Shown here one piece after another: positions 1 to 8,008 of a stretch of 49,326 nt of DNA; within the stretch, counting starts at the first letter, position 1; each line of letters begins with the position of its first letter. The DNA comes from Flavobacterium shii. GTDB lineage: Bacteria > Bacteroidota > Bacteroidia > Flavobacteriales > Flavobacteriaceae. The position numbers and the translations under genes are program-made. Below the pieces are notes generated by a model, which did not search any database, had not been told where the DNA came from, and was given only the letters and a program-made list of their open reading frames with translations. The stretch spans positions 1 to 49,326 of the forward strand of contig NZ_JAOZEW010000032.1 in NCBI RefSeq assembly GCF_025847235.1. The letters run 5' to 3'.

Positions 1-93
1 GTAAAAAATCTTATTTTATTCAACGCGTAACATTTCTGGAATCCCAACGTCATACCGTTTCACTGAATAGTTTAATTTAATTCTGAAATAGAG
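1..93. other. left-edge intergenic sequence
   Basis: AT-rich sequence before the first gene. No gene, hairpin or clear TAnnTTTG promoter box was recognised; the promoter of the aminotransferase may lie here in degenerate form or outside the window. Confidence 0.4.
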
Positions 94-1194
94 ATGAACA
101 ATAGAAGAAACTGGCTGAAACAAATAGGATTAGGTACAATAGGATTAGGCTTTTGCCAATTTGAAAGCTTTGCAAATACTCCATCAGATTATATTTTACC
201 CAATTTAGATAATTCTCCTATATTATTAAGGTCAAATGAAAATCCTTATGGTCCTTCTCCGCTTGCTCGTGCTGCAATGACAAAAAGCATAAACAGCAGT
301 AATCGATATGGCTGGAATCTTTGGTCGGAATTAATTTCTCTTATTGCAAAAAAGAATAACGTTTTAGACAACAATATTTTATTAGGTGCCGGTTCAACTG
401 AAATTTTAGACTTAGTCCTTCAACACGCAGCTTTAAATAAAGGTAATTTTATAATAGCCGAAACCACATACGATTACTGGACAGCTCCTTCCGGCAAATT
501 AGGCTTAAAAAAAGTCACTATTCCATTGACTAAGGACAAAAAACACGATTTAACTGCGATGTTAAAAGCTATTAATTCAGATACAAAAATGATCTATATC
601 TGTAATCCTAACAATCCAACAGGGACAATTTGCGACAGAGAAAAATTAGTATCATTTATAAACGAAGCAACCCAAAAAACAGTTGTTTTTGTAGACGAGG
701 CATATATCAACTTTACCACAGAACAATCATTAAGCAACCTCGTTATTGAAAACAAAAATTTGATAATAACGAAAACTTTTTCAAAACTTTATGGATTAGC
801 TGGTGCTCGCATCGGTTATGCAATTGCACATCCTGATACTATTGAGCAACTAAGTAATTTAAAATCATCTACAAATATGTCCGTTAGCGTTGTTTCAGCT
901 TCTGCCGCCATAGCATCTTTAAATGACGAAAAATTTACTCAACAGGCTTATTCTTCAAATCAGGAAGTAAAAAAATACACTATTGATCAGCTTACTCAAT
1001 TAAATTTAACTTGTATTCCGTCCTATTCAAATTTTATTTATTTCTCATTAGACAATTATAGAAAAGATTATTTCAAGCAATTAGAAGATCATAACATATC
1101 AGGAACAAAAATCTACGAAGAAAACGGAAAGTGGACAAGAATTACAATTGGCACTATGAAAGAAATGCAACTTTTTATTGCTGCTTTAAAATAA
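94..1194 (+). CDS. Tat-signal class I/II PLP aminotransferase (HisC-like)
   Basis: Fold-type I pyridoxal-phosphate aminotransferase of the histidinol-phosphate aminotransferase type. Visible signatures are the substrate loop SNENPYGPS (47-55), NPNNPTGT (171-178), DEAY (201-204), the PLP lysine in TKTFSK (Lys231) and ARIGY (238-242). The N-terminus is unusual for a HisC: NNRRNWLKQ (2-10) followed by a Gly/Ile-rich hydrophobic stretch and a possible cleavage site after SFA (25-27) reads as a twin-arginine signal, so the enzyme is probably exported folded with its cofactor. There is no lipobox. The 366 residues fit a normal-length aminotransferase plus leader. No his-operon genes are adjacent, so a housekeeping role in histidine synthesis is unlikely; the substrate is unknown. 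Family assignment is firm, export is likely, and specificity is not determined. Confidence 0.85.
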   Translation: MNNRRNWLKQIGLGTIGLGFCQFESFANTPSDYILPNLDNSPILLRSNENPYGPSPLARAAMTKSINSSNRYGWNLWSELISLIAKKNNVLDNNILLGAGSTEILDLVLQHAALNKGNFIIAETTYDYWTAPSGKLGLKKVTIPLTKDKKHDLTAMLKAINSDTKMIYICNPNNPTGTICDREKLVSFINEATQKTVVFVDEAYINFTTEQSLSNLVIENKNLIITKTFSKLYGLAGARIGYAIAHPDTIEQLSNLKSSTNMSVSVVSASAAIASLNDEKFTQQAYSSNQEVKKYTIDQLTQLNLTCIPSYSNFIYFSLDNYRKDYFKQLEDHNISGTKIYEENGKWTRITIGTMKEMQLFIAALK

Positions 1195-1311
1195 AGTTTC
1201 ACAAAAAACTATCTAAAGCTTTTACAAGATATTATAGTAGTAATTTATTTCTTAATGTATTTAATCATCTGATATTTTATAGAAACTCAACACAAAATAG
1301 ATTATAATCCT

Positions 1312-1319
1312 TACTTTTG
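1312..1319 (+). promoter_or_regulatory. -7 promoter element of murB
   Basis: TACTTTTG matches the Bacteroidota -7 consensus TAnnTTTG exactly and sits 36 bases before the murB ATG. No good TTG -33 element is visible. The last three bases form an in-frame TTG that could be mistaken for the gene start. Confidence 0.6.
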
Positions 1320-1355
1320 AACTCTCGATTAATTCTACAAAAAAGTTTCTCATTT

Positions 1356-2369
1356 ATGGAAATTCTATCTCAATTTTCTTTAAAAAATCACAACACATTT
1401 GGCATTGAAGCCAAAGCAAAACAATTTATTGCTGTACATACAATTGATGAATTGAAAAAGGTTCTAAAAGAAAACAAAAACCAGGAAAAATTCATTTTAG
1501 GAGGCGGAAGCAACATGCTTTTAACTAAAGACATTGATGCCCTGGTAATTCATATTGATTTAAAAGGAAAAAGAATAATCGATGAAGATGATGATTTTGT
1601 TTGGGTAGAAAGTCAAGCCGGAGAAACCTGGCATGAATTTGTACTTTGGACAATTGAGCAAGATTTTGGAGGATTAGAAAACATGTCGCTTATCCCCGGT
1701 AATGTTGGAACTACTCCAGTACAAAATATTGGAGCTTACGGAACCGAAATAAAAGACACTTTTGTTTCATGCGATGCTATAAACATCGAAACTCAGGAAA
1801 TAAAAACATTTACTCATGCCGAATGCAATTTTGGATATCGAGAAAGTATTTTTAAAAACGAAGTAAAAGATCAATACATCATTACATCTGTAACTTATAA
1901 ACTAACGAAGCGCAATCATAAAATCAATATTTCGTACGGAGATATTACTGCCGAATTAGCCAAAAACAACATTACAAATCCGAATTTAAAAGATGTAAGT
2001 AATGCAGTAATTGCAATAAGACAAAGTAAATTACCTGATCCTAAAGAACTAGGAAATAGTGGTAGTTTCTTTAAAAACCCAATTCTGTTAAAATCTGATT
2101 TCGAAAAAATCCATCAGAAATTTCCGGAAATGAAATATTATGATGTTTCCGAAACAGAAGTAAAAGTTCCTGCGGGTTGGCTTATTGAGCAAGCCGGTTT
2201 TAAAGGAAAACGTTTTGGCGATGCCGGAATTCATAAAAACCAAGCTTTGGTTCTGGTTAATTACGGAAACGCAACAGGACAAGAAATCCTGGCAATCTCA
2301 AAAAACATCCAAAAAACAGTATTTGAAAAATTCGGAATACATATCGAAGCCGAAGTAAATGTGATATAA
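1356..2369 (+). CDS. murB: UDP-N-acetylenolpyruvoylglucosamine reductase
   Basis: FAD-dependent enzyme that reduces UDP-GlcNAc-enolpyruvate to UDP-MurNAc with NADPH, the second committed step of cytosolic peptidoglycan precursor synthesis. The FAD-binding segment FILGGGSNML is near residue 50, the LIPGNVGTTPVQNIGAYG loop lies around 110-125, and the proton-donating serine is Ser237 in GNSGSFFKNP. The C-terminal region (PAGWLIEQAGFKG, HKNQALVLVN) is typical. Length is 337 residues, normal for type I MurB. The reading frame extends upstream to a TTG at 1317, but that TTG lies inside a -7 promoter box, so ATG 1356 is chosen. The gene is monocistronic, ending shortly before a hairpin repeat. Confidence 0.95.
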   Translation: MEILSQFSLKNHNTFGIEAKAKQFIAVHTIDELKKVLKENKNQEKFILGGGSNMLLTKDIDALVIHIDLKGKRIIDEDDDFVWVESQAGETWHEFVLWTIEQDFGGLENMSLIPGNVGTTPVQNIGAYGTEIKDTFVSCDAINIETQEIKTFTHAECNFGYRESIFKNEVKDQYIITSVTYKLTKRNHKINISYGDITAELAKNNITNPNLKDVSNAVIAIRQSKLPDPKELGNSGSFFKNPILLKSDFEKIHQKFPEMKYYDVSETEVKVPAGWLIEQAGFKGKRFGDAGIHKNQALVLVNYGNATGQEILAISKNIQKTVFEKFGIHIEAEVNVI

Positions 2370-2396
2370 AACACTAATTTTCAAATTATATAGTGT

Positions 2397-2462
2397 TGTC
2401 AGACTGAGCGGAGTCGAAGCCCTTTATAACATTACAACATCTCGACTCCGCTCGATGTGACA
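2397..2462. repeat. paired REP-like inverted repeat
   Basis: Two inverted copies of a dispersed repeat. The left arm reads TGTCAGACTGAGCGGAGTCG (from 2397) and the right arm, as complement, reads TGTCACATCGAGCGGAGTCG (2441-2462). They would form a long hairpin downstream of murB. Relatives of the same sequence cluster at 44.6-45.3 kb. The ATG of the next gene (2495) sits in a related fragment (TTCGAGCAAGATGACA). Confidence 0.75.
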
Positions 2463-2494
2463 AATATCTAAAAAAACATTTTTCTTCGAGCAAG

Positions 2495-2953
2495 ATGACA
2501 CAAACTATTTCAATACAAACAGTAAATCCAGACGATAAAAAAGCTCTTCCAATTACAGAGAAATTATCAGAAAATCTTTATATTCGTTTTGGAAGTGATG
2601 GAAAGAATTCTTTTCAGGATTGGCAGAATTATAATTCAAAATTTGTGTTTGTCATAGCCCAAATCGATAACGAAATCGTAGGTTGTGGTGCAATTCGACC
2701 GATTTCGGAAACCATGGGAGAAGTAAAACGAATGTATTCTAAATATCCACGAAAACGAATCGGGCAAACCATTTTATCTTTCCTTGAAACAAGAGCCAAA
2801 GAAATTGGTTACGAAGAATTAATTTTAGAAACACGGATTCAAAATCAGGAAGCAACCCAATTCTATCAAAAATCAAATTATAAAATCATTCCTAACTATG
2901 GCAAATATGTAAATAATACAAAAGCTATTTGTTTTGGAAAAAACTTAATATAA
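2495..2953 (+). CDS. GNAT-family N-acetyltransferase
   Basis: A 152-residue acyl-CoA N-acetyltransferase of the GNAT fold. The core GCGAIRPI strand, the VKRMYSKYPRKRIGQTIL segment (motif A, the acetyl-CoA pyrophosphate loop, here R-K-R-I-G-Q) and ATQFYQKSNYKIIPNYGKY (motif B region) are visible. The substrate cannot be read from sequence. One base separates its stop codon from the downstream PaiB-like gene, so the two are surely co-transcribed. In Bacillus a GNAT polyamine acetyltransferase (PaiA) pairs with PaiB, and this is the same type of pair, although this GNAT does not look close to PaiA. The start ATG lies within sequence resembling the upstream repeat. Confidence 0.85.
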   Translation: MTQTISIQTVNPDDKKALPITEKLSENLYIRFGSDGKNSFQDWQNYNSKFVFVIAQIDNEIVGCGAIRPISETMGEVKRMYSKYPRKRIGQTILSFLETRAKEIGYEELILETRIQNQEATQFYQKSNYKIIPNYGKYVNNTKAICFGKNLI

Positions 2954-2954
2954 A

Positions 2955-3569
2955 ATGTACACACCAGAAATACACAAAGATGAAGATCCGGAAGCAATAA
3001 GAGCTTTTCTTAAAGAAAACAGCTTCGGAATATTAATCAATCAAACTCATAGTAAATTATGGGCAACCCATATTCCTATAGAAATCGAAACCAGAGCTGA
3101 TGGCAAAGAAGTATTATGTGGACATATTTCTAAACTAAATCCACAAGGCGAAGGTTTTATTCAAAATGATCAGGTTTTGGCTGTTTTCACCGGAGCACAT
3201 ACCTATATTTCGCCTTCATGGTATGATCATGAAAATGTACCTACATGGAATTATACTGCCGTACATGTATATGGTCGAATAAAAATCGTGGATCACGAAG
3301 CTGCAATCGAATCTCTAAAAAAATTAGTTGACAAATATGAAGCCAACTCAGAGAACCCGGTTCGCGTAGAAGATCTATCTACAAAAACGATGCGACAAGC
3401 ACACGGAATAATCGCTTTCGAAATTGAAATAGATGAAATTCAGGCTACTAAAAAAATGTCTCAAAACAGAGATGATGTGAACTATAAAAACATAATCACA
3501 GCCTTAGAAAAAACAGAAAACCCTCAGTCTATTGCCGTTGCAAAAGAAATGTCAAAATGCCGAAAGTAA
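2955..3569 (+). CDS. PaiB-like FMN-binding negative regulator family protein
   Basis: A 204-residue member of the PaiB/FMN_bind_2 family, a split-barrel flavin-binding fold. The start MYTPEIHKDEDPEAIRAFL, the WATHIPIE strand, GHISKLNPQ, the TGAHTYISPSWYD segment (about 90-102) and VPTWNYTAVHVYGR are the typical conserved blocks. Bacillus PaiB is described as a negative regulator of protease and sporulation genes, but many relatives are probably flavin-dependent enzymes and no HTH is evident here. It is translationally linked to the preceding GNAT gene (one-base gap), so a shared substrate pathway, possibly polyamine or small-amine detoxification, is an inference. Confidence 0.85.
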   Translation: MYTPEIHKDEDPEAIRAFLKENSFGILINQTHSKLWATHIPIEIETRADGKEVLCGHISKLNPQGEGFIQNDQVLAVFTGAHTYISPSWYDHENVPTWNYTAVHVYGRIKIVDHEAAIESLKKLVDKYEANSENPVRVEDLSTKTMRQAHGIIAFEIEIDEIQATKKMSQNRDDVNYKNIITALEKTENPQSIAVAKEMSKCRK

Positions 3570-3583
3570 TTGCATTTTAAACG

Positions 3584-3613
3584 TTGGAAATCGGGAATTC
3601 ATAATTACCTTTG
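3584..3613 (+). promoter_or_regulatory. promoter of the glycosyltransferase/sigma-factor operon
   Basis: A TTG at 3584-3586 and TACCTTTG at 3606-3613 with 19 bases between them match the Bacteroidota -33/-7 promoter. The ATG of the glycosyltransferase follows 38 bases after the -7 box. Confidence 0.7.
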
Positions 3614-3651
3614 CGCTCGCAAGATTCAAAATTAAAAGACATTAAAATCAG

Positions 3652-4761
3652 ATGCTTACAATTATTTTATACTTTTTTATTGCTATCGTTGTTGTACAAC
3701 TTTCTTATTATCTGGGTGTATTTAGCAAGTTTTCATTTGCTAAAACACAGAATATCACTCCCAAAAGAATTCCAATTTCAGTTATTGTCTGTGCAAAAAA
3801 CGAAGCTGAAAATGTAGTTAAGTATATTCCGCTATTAGTAGAACAGGATTATCCGGATTTCGAAATTGTTTTAATTGATGATGCTTCAAGCGACGAAACT
3901 CTAGACATTTTTGAACTCTTCGAAAGCCAATACCCAAACCTTATCCGTTTGGTAAAAGTAAAAAACAACGAAGCTTTTTGGGGTAATAAGAAATACGCTT
4001 TAACACTAGGAATAAAAGCAGCCAAGAAAGACTACCTATTATTTACCGATGCCGATTGTTTTCCAACTTCAAAAAATTGGATCACAGCTATGAGTTCGCA
4101 ATTTACGATGAACAAAACAATCGTTTTAGGATATGGTGCTTATGAAAGAATAGAGAAATCATTCTTGAATAAAATTATTCGCTTTGAAACTTTACTTACA
4201 GCAATTCAATACTTTTCATGGGCAAAAGCAGGTCATCCATACATGGGAGTTGGTCGTAACTTAGCCTATAAAAAAGAAGAGTTTTTTAATGTAAATGGAT
4301 TTATCGAACATATTCAGGTACGTTCCGGCGACGATGATTTATTTATTAATCAGGCAGCCAATAGCAATAATACGACAATAGCCTATTCTCCTGAAAGCTT
4401 TACTTACTCTAAGCCTAAAGAAAAATACAGAGACTGGTTTATTCAAAAAAGAAGACATGTAGCTACTGCTAATTATTATAAAGTTTTTGATAAGATTCAA
4501 TTAGGCGTTTTTTACAGCTCTCAATTGTTATTCTTTATACTGGCAATTATTCTACTTTCATTCCAATTTCAATGGATTATAGTTTTAAGCTTAGTCGTAG
4601 CTCGATACATTGCTATATGGCTTGTTATAGGCTTCTCTGCAGGGAAATTAAAAGAAAATGATTTAAAAGTTTGGTTTCCTATCGTAGAAATTGCGCTTAT
4701 ATTCACCCAAATTAATATCTTTATAACTAATATCTTTTCAAAACCTGTACATTGGAAATAA
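3652..4761 (+). CDS. membrane-bound family 2 glycosyltransferase
   Basis: A 369-residue GT-A glycosyltransferase anchored in the inner membrane. An N-terminal transmembrane helix (about 3-22) precedes the GT2 catalytic domain: PISVIVCAKNEAENV (41-55), LIDDASSD (74-81), the metal-binding DAD (133-135) in FTDADCFP, SGDDDLF, and a QKRRH motif that corresponds to the QxxRW site of processive GT2 enzymes. Two or three hydrophobic helices follow near the C-terminus (about 285-305, 308-330 and 343-360). This architecture is common for enzymes that extend cell-surface polysaccharides or glycolipids. The product is unknown. Its last ten bases overlap the start of the sigma-factor gene. Confidence 0.85.
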   Translation: MLTIILYFFIAIVVVQLSYYLGVFSKFSFAKTQNITPKRIPISVIVCAKNEAENVVKYIPLLVEQDYPDFEIVLIDDASSDETLDIFELFESQYPNLIRLVKVKNNEAFWGNKKYALTLGIKAAKKDYLLFTDADCFPTSKNWITAMSSQFTMNKTIVLGYGAYERIEKSFLNKIIRFETLLTAIQYFSWAKAGHPYMGVGRNLAYKKEEFFNVNGFIEHIQVRSGDDDLFINQAANSNNTTIAYSPESFTYSKPKEKYRDWFIQKRRHVATANYYKVFDKIQLGVFYSSQLLFFILAIILLSFQFQWIIVLSLVVARYIAIWLVIGFSAGKLKENDLKVWFPIVEIALIFTQINIFITNIFSKPVHWK

Positions 4762-5303
4762 ATTCTAAAATAGAGAAGGCAAAAAGTGGAGACCAAATCG
4801 CCTTCACTTTTTTGTTGGATCATTATTGGAATGAGGTTTATAGTTTTATGTTAAAGCGCACTGAAAATGAAACCATTGCCGAAGACATTACTATCGAAAC
4901 CTTCTCTAAGGCTTTTGATAAAATAAAAACATACAACGCCGAATTTCAATTCAACACTTGGTTGATTGCCATTGCAAAGAATGTACATATTGATTTATTG
5001 CGTAAAAAGAAAACTAATCTTTTTATAGAAATTACCGATCAGGAAAACCAACAAGCTTACAATATTGCCGACACTACTCCGTCGGTAGAGGACGAACTGA
5101 TTACCGAACAAAATCTCTCCAGATTACTACATTGCATCAAAGAATTAAAGCCGCATTATCAGGAAGTAATTCAGTTACGCTATTTTCAGGAAATGAGTTA
5201 TCAGGAAATTGCACTCAAAATAAATGAGCCATTAAGCAATGTAAAAGTAAAATTACTTCGCGCTAAAAAATTATTAGCAGAAGTGATTAAAAACAAAAGA
5301 TAA
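4752..5303 (+). CDS. ECF-type RNA polymerase sigma factor
   Basis: A 183-residue sigma-70 family protein with region 2 (AFTFLLDHYWNEVYSFMLKR, AEDITIETFSKAF, FNTWLIAIAKNVHIDLLR) and region 4 helix-turn-helix (VIQLRYFQEMSYQEIALKI, LSNVKVKLLRAKKLL). No anti-sigma gene follows. The start is read as TTG at 4752, which overlaps the end of the glycosyltransferase gene by ten bases; the next in-frame ATG would delete most of region 2.1, so the TTG start with translational coupling is the better choice. Co-expression with a surface glycosyltransferase is suggestive of an envelope function, but the regulon is unknown. Confidence 0.88.
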   Translation: MEINSKIEKAKSGDQIAFTFLLDHYWNEVYSFMLKRTENETIAEDITIETFSKAFDKIKTYNAEFQFNTWLIAIAKNVHIDLLRKKKTNLFIEITDQENQQAYNIADTTPSVEDELITEQNLSRLLHCIKELKPHYQEVIQLRYFQEMSYQEIALKINEPLSNVKVKLLRAKKLLAEVIKNKR

Positions 5304-5454
5304 TTTACTATCTTTCGGTAAAGAATAAAATATCGCTACCTTTATTCTTAAATAAACAAAAATTCCGCATACTAAAGTTCTTTTATTAACGTTATCAGGT
5401 AAAATATTTTTTGCTTATGATTTAACCACTACTTAACCTTTAAACCCGTGAATT

Positions 5455-6270
5455 ATGTTAACATCAAGCATCTACGAAAACAAATGGATTGACCTTGTAT
5501 TCGAAAACAGAAACAAAGAGTATGGCGCGTATCAATTACGACATGAAAGTTCAAAAAACGCTATTAAAGCACTTTTCATGGGATTATTTTTCACTACGAC
5601 TATTGTGTGTGCTTCAATGTTTATTACCAATCTGAACAAGGTCGAAATCTTACCCATTATTCCCGATAGTTTACCAACAATTGTACGGCTAAGTGATGTT
5701 CCGCACGTGATTGAAGAATCGGCAAAAATGCCTGCTGTAAAATCACAACCAATACAAAATGTTATTGAAAAAAGCCAACTTGTAAATCCTACTATTGTAG
5801 AAGCAAGCCAAGCCACGCAAGAAATCGCAAAAGCAACAGAGAACATTGTAGCAGTAAAAACTACAACTGGCGAAAGTACCGGAACATTAACAAATGCTTT
5901 AGGAAATGAAGGCACTGGAACCGAAATTACAAAGACTGCAAATCCTGAACCTGGCATCGTTGGTACCAGCGCTCTTGATAAGCTACCTGAATTTCCGGGA
6001 GGAATGAACAAATTCTACACGTATGTGGGAAATAATTTTAACCGTCCAGAACTAGACAGCGAAAGAATGATTCGTATTTATGTATCATTTGTAATCGAAA
6101 GAGATGGAAGTATGACCGACATTCTTGTAAAAAATGATCCTGGTTATGGACTAGGAAAAGAAGCCATTAGAGTTTTAAAATCTTTAAAAACCAAATGGAG
6201 TCCGGGAATGATTGATTCAAAACCAGTTCGAACAGCATATAATCTGCCAATCACGATTAAAGCAGAATAA
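5455..6270 (+). CDS. TonB-family energy transducer
   Basis: A 271-residue TonB protein of the Bacteroidota type. The cytosolic start (ENKWIDLVFENRNKEYGAYQLR, about 8-29) is characteristic. It is followed by one transmembrane helix (about 40-60), a long Ala/Thr/Val-rich periplasmic linker (about 80-175) and the C-terminal TonB domain from FPGGMNKFYTYV (about 182) to the end, containing FVIERDGSM and VKNDPGYGLGKEAIRVLKS. It links ExbBD proton-motive energy to outer-membrane TonB receptors, of which two are encoded in this window. ExbB/ExbD are not nearby. A strong terminator follows. Confidence 0.9.
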   Translation: MLTSSIYENKWIDLVFENRNKEYGAYQLRHESSKNAIKALFMGLFFTTTIVCASMFITNLNKVEILPIIPDSLPTIVRLSDVPHVIEESAKMPAVKSQPIQNVIEKSQLVNPTIVEASQATQEIAKATENIVAVKTTTGESTGTLTNALGNEGTGTEITKTANPEPGIVGTSALDKLPEFPGGMNKFYTYVGNNFNRPELDSERMIRIYVSFVIERDGSMTDILVKNDPGYGLGKEAIRVLKSLKTKWSPGMIDSKPVRTAYNLPITIKAE

Positions 6271-6280
6271 CTATAAAACT

Positions 6281-6309
6281 AAAAGCAGAATTCAGGTTCT
6301 GCTTTTTTT
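6281..6309 (+). terminator. terminator after TonB gene
   Basis: Arms AAAAGCAGAA and TTCTGCTTTT with a six-base loop, followed by a T run. The hairpin is almost identical in stem to the one at 6815, after the next gene. Confidence 0.85.
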
Positions 6310-6430
6310 ATGCTTTTTTGTTTCTTAAAAAGTAATTATTAGCTACTTATCCAAAGTAGTTTTTTTATAAAATACGCTATCTTTACTGCTGAAATTCACT
6401 TTTAGAATCATCAAAAACAAATAATAAATT

Positions 6431-6811
6431 ATGGGAATATTTTCAGCAATACTTGGTAATGCGGGCACTGTAGGTCAAGATGAATTGGTTAAAAATTATG
6501 GTCAGCTTTTAACCGACAATGAAGAAATCGAATTGGGTTTTAAACTTATACGCGATACTTTTATCTTCACAACCAAAAGATTAATCCTGGTTGACAAGCA
6601 AGGATTAACAGGTAGCAAAACCGAATACAAATCGATTTCTTATAAAAGCATCACACGATTTAGTGTTGAAACTGCCGGAACTTTTGATCTGGATGCCGAA
6701 TTAAAAATTTGGGTTTCCAGCGAACAGAATCCAAGTATCGTAAAACAATTCAACAAATCAGTAAATGTATATGAAGTTCAAAGAGTTCTTGCTCATCATG
6801 TCTTAAAATAA
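6431..6811 (+). CDS. bacterial PH-domain protein
   Basis: A 126-residue cytosolic protein made of a single bacterial pleckstrin-homology-like domain (the family known as bPH_1/YvbH-like). Recognisable blocks are LVKNYGQLL, FIFTTKRLILVDKQG (about 47-61) and YKSISYKSITRFSVETAGTF. The molecular function of this family is not established and no catalytic residues are expected. It is a single gene with its own terminator. A possible weak promoter TATCTTTA lies at 6377-6384. Length is normal for the family. Confidence 0.85.
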   Translation: MGIFSAILGNAGTVGQDELVKNYGQLLTDNEEIELGFKLIRDTFIFTTKRLILVDKQGLTGSKTEYKSISYKSITRFSVETAGTFDLDAELKIWVSSEQNPSIVKQFNKSVNVYEVQRVLAHHVLK

Positions 6812-6814
6812 AAG

Positions 6815-6842
6815 AAAAGCAGAACCGAGGTTCTGCTTTTTT
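6815..6842. terminator. bidirectional terminator between convergent genes
   Basis: Arms AAAAGCAGAACC and GGTTCTGCTTTT around a short loop, with a T run on the plus side and an A run before it. It can serve both the PH-domain gene and the M48 protease gene. Confidence 0.85.
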
Positions 6843-6862
6843 ATGATTAGAAATTATCTTTC

Positions 6863-7732
6863 TTATTTTTTCTTGGTAGTTTTCTTAGCTGGCGTAACTT
6901 TTTTTACTGGAGTTACTACAGGCACAGTATTAACTATTTTTTGCTGAACATATGGTTTATACAATCCATCCTTTTCGGCTCTTTTTTTAGCATCATCAGC
7001 TCTTTGTTTAGAATCAGGATGAGAACTCATCATTTTATCTAAGAAAGACGCTTCGGTACCTTCACTCATTTTTGCAAGAATTCTAAATGCAGATTCCTCA
7101 GCATTAATATTATAACCATTCTTTTTCAAGAAATCATAAGAAAACAAATCAGCTTCAGATTCTTGTTTTCTACTGTGTTTGCTATCAATCATAGCATTCC
7201 CAATTTTTACCAATTGTGTATCGGTAAGCGTAGCAATTTTCCCGGATTGTGAAGCCGCTGCATCAATTAAAGCTTCTTTTTTATAAGCTGCCTTCATTGC
7301 ATCTCTTGAATCATGATTCGCAACGTGTCCTATTTCATGTCCAATAACTGCAAGTAATTCGTTATCATCCATAATATCCATTAAACCAGAATACACACGT
7401 ACACTTCCATCGGCAGTTGCAAATGCATTTACCTCTTTTAACATATACACTTTATAATTTAAAGTATATCCGTCGCCTGCAGTATGTTTCCCAAACAATC
7501 TGTTTAATCTAATTGCATAACCATCTGTTGCAGGTGCAACTTGATTTTTGGTATCCATTTCTGCAACTGCTTCTTTGGATAAAGCCGCAGCATCTGCATC
7601 ACTAAAAGTGAATCCGGCAACTCCTTTTTGAACTGCTCCTAAAGCTTTCTCTCCTAAATTTATCTGTGCATTGGCTTGTGTAAAACCAAAAGTTGCAAGT
7701 AAAACAACTAACGCTATCGAATTTCTTTTCAT
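6863..7732 (-). CDS. secreted M48-family metalloprotease
   Basis: A 289-residue zinc endopeptidase of the M48 (HtpX/Oma1/BepA-like) family. A signal peptide (1-22, ending ANAQ) directs it to the periplasm. The zinc site is HEIGH (132-136), with the third ligand in the EsEAD motif (about 191-195). A FATADGSVRVYSGLMDIMDDNELLA block precedes the motif, as usual in M48 proteins. The C-terminus ends in a lysine-rich tail (KKVTPAKKTTKKK) with no known role. It has no TPR repeats. Envelope quality control is the likely role by family. It is transcribed from its own promoter. Confidence 0.9.
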   Translation of the reverse strand: MKRNSIALVVLLATFGFTQANAQINLGEKALGAVQKGVAGFTFSDADAAALSKEAVAEMDTKNQVAPATDGYAIRLNRLFGKHTAGDGYTLNYKVYMLKEVNAFATADGSVRVYSGLMDIMDDNELLAVIGHEIGHVANHDSRDAMKAAYKKEALIDAAASQSGKIATLTDTQLVKIGNAMIDSKHSRKQESEADLFSYDFLKKNGYNINAEESAFRILAKMSEGTEASFLDKMMSSHPDSKQRADDAKKRAEKDGLYKPYVQQKIVNTVPVVTPVKKVTPAKKTTKKK

Positions 7733-7758
7733 TATTTTAATTATTAGATTAACTGTAG

Positions 7759-7766
7759 CAAATATA
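7759..7766 (-). promoter_or_regulatory. -7 element of the M48 protease gene
   Basis: Read on the minus strand the sequence is TATATTTG, a perfect TAnnTTTG match, 26 bases upstream of the ATG. Confidence 0.6.
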
Positions 7767-7983
7767 CTACATCTTTAAAATACTCACCTGTTCTAATTCA
7801 ATTAATTTTGAAGAAAAAAACACCAAACTTTTTTGCAATTCAGAGCTATTTCTTGCAATTTTAATCAAAAAAATATTCATTTCTCTTAATTAAATAATTA
7901 TTCAAAAAAAAAAGCGTGAACGTCTTTTCATTATCACTTTACAAATTAAACTACAAACAAATAAACAAATAAACAACATTGCT

Positions 7984-7991
7984 TATCTTTG
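7984..7991 (+). promoter_or_regulatory. -7 element of lipA
   Basis: TATCTTTG matches the -7 consensus and lies 17 bases before the lipA ATG. The rest of the 276-base gap between the divergent M48 and lipA genes is plain AT-rich sequence. Confidence 0.6.
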
Positions 7992-8008
7992 TACTTTGAA
8001 AATTGAAT

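Noticed and set aside
3611..3817. Reading frame beginning just before the glycosyltransferase
   Set aside because: It overlaps the start of the glycosyltransferase in another frame and has no recognisable domain.
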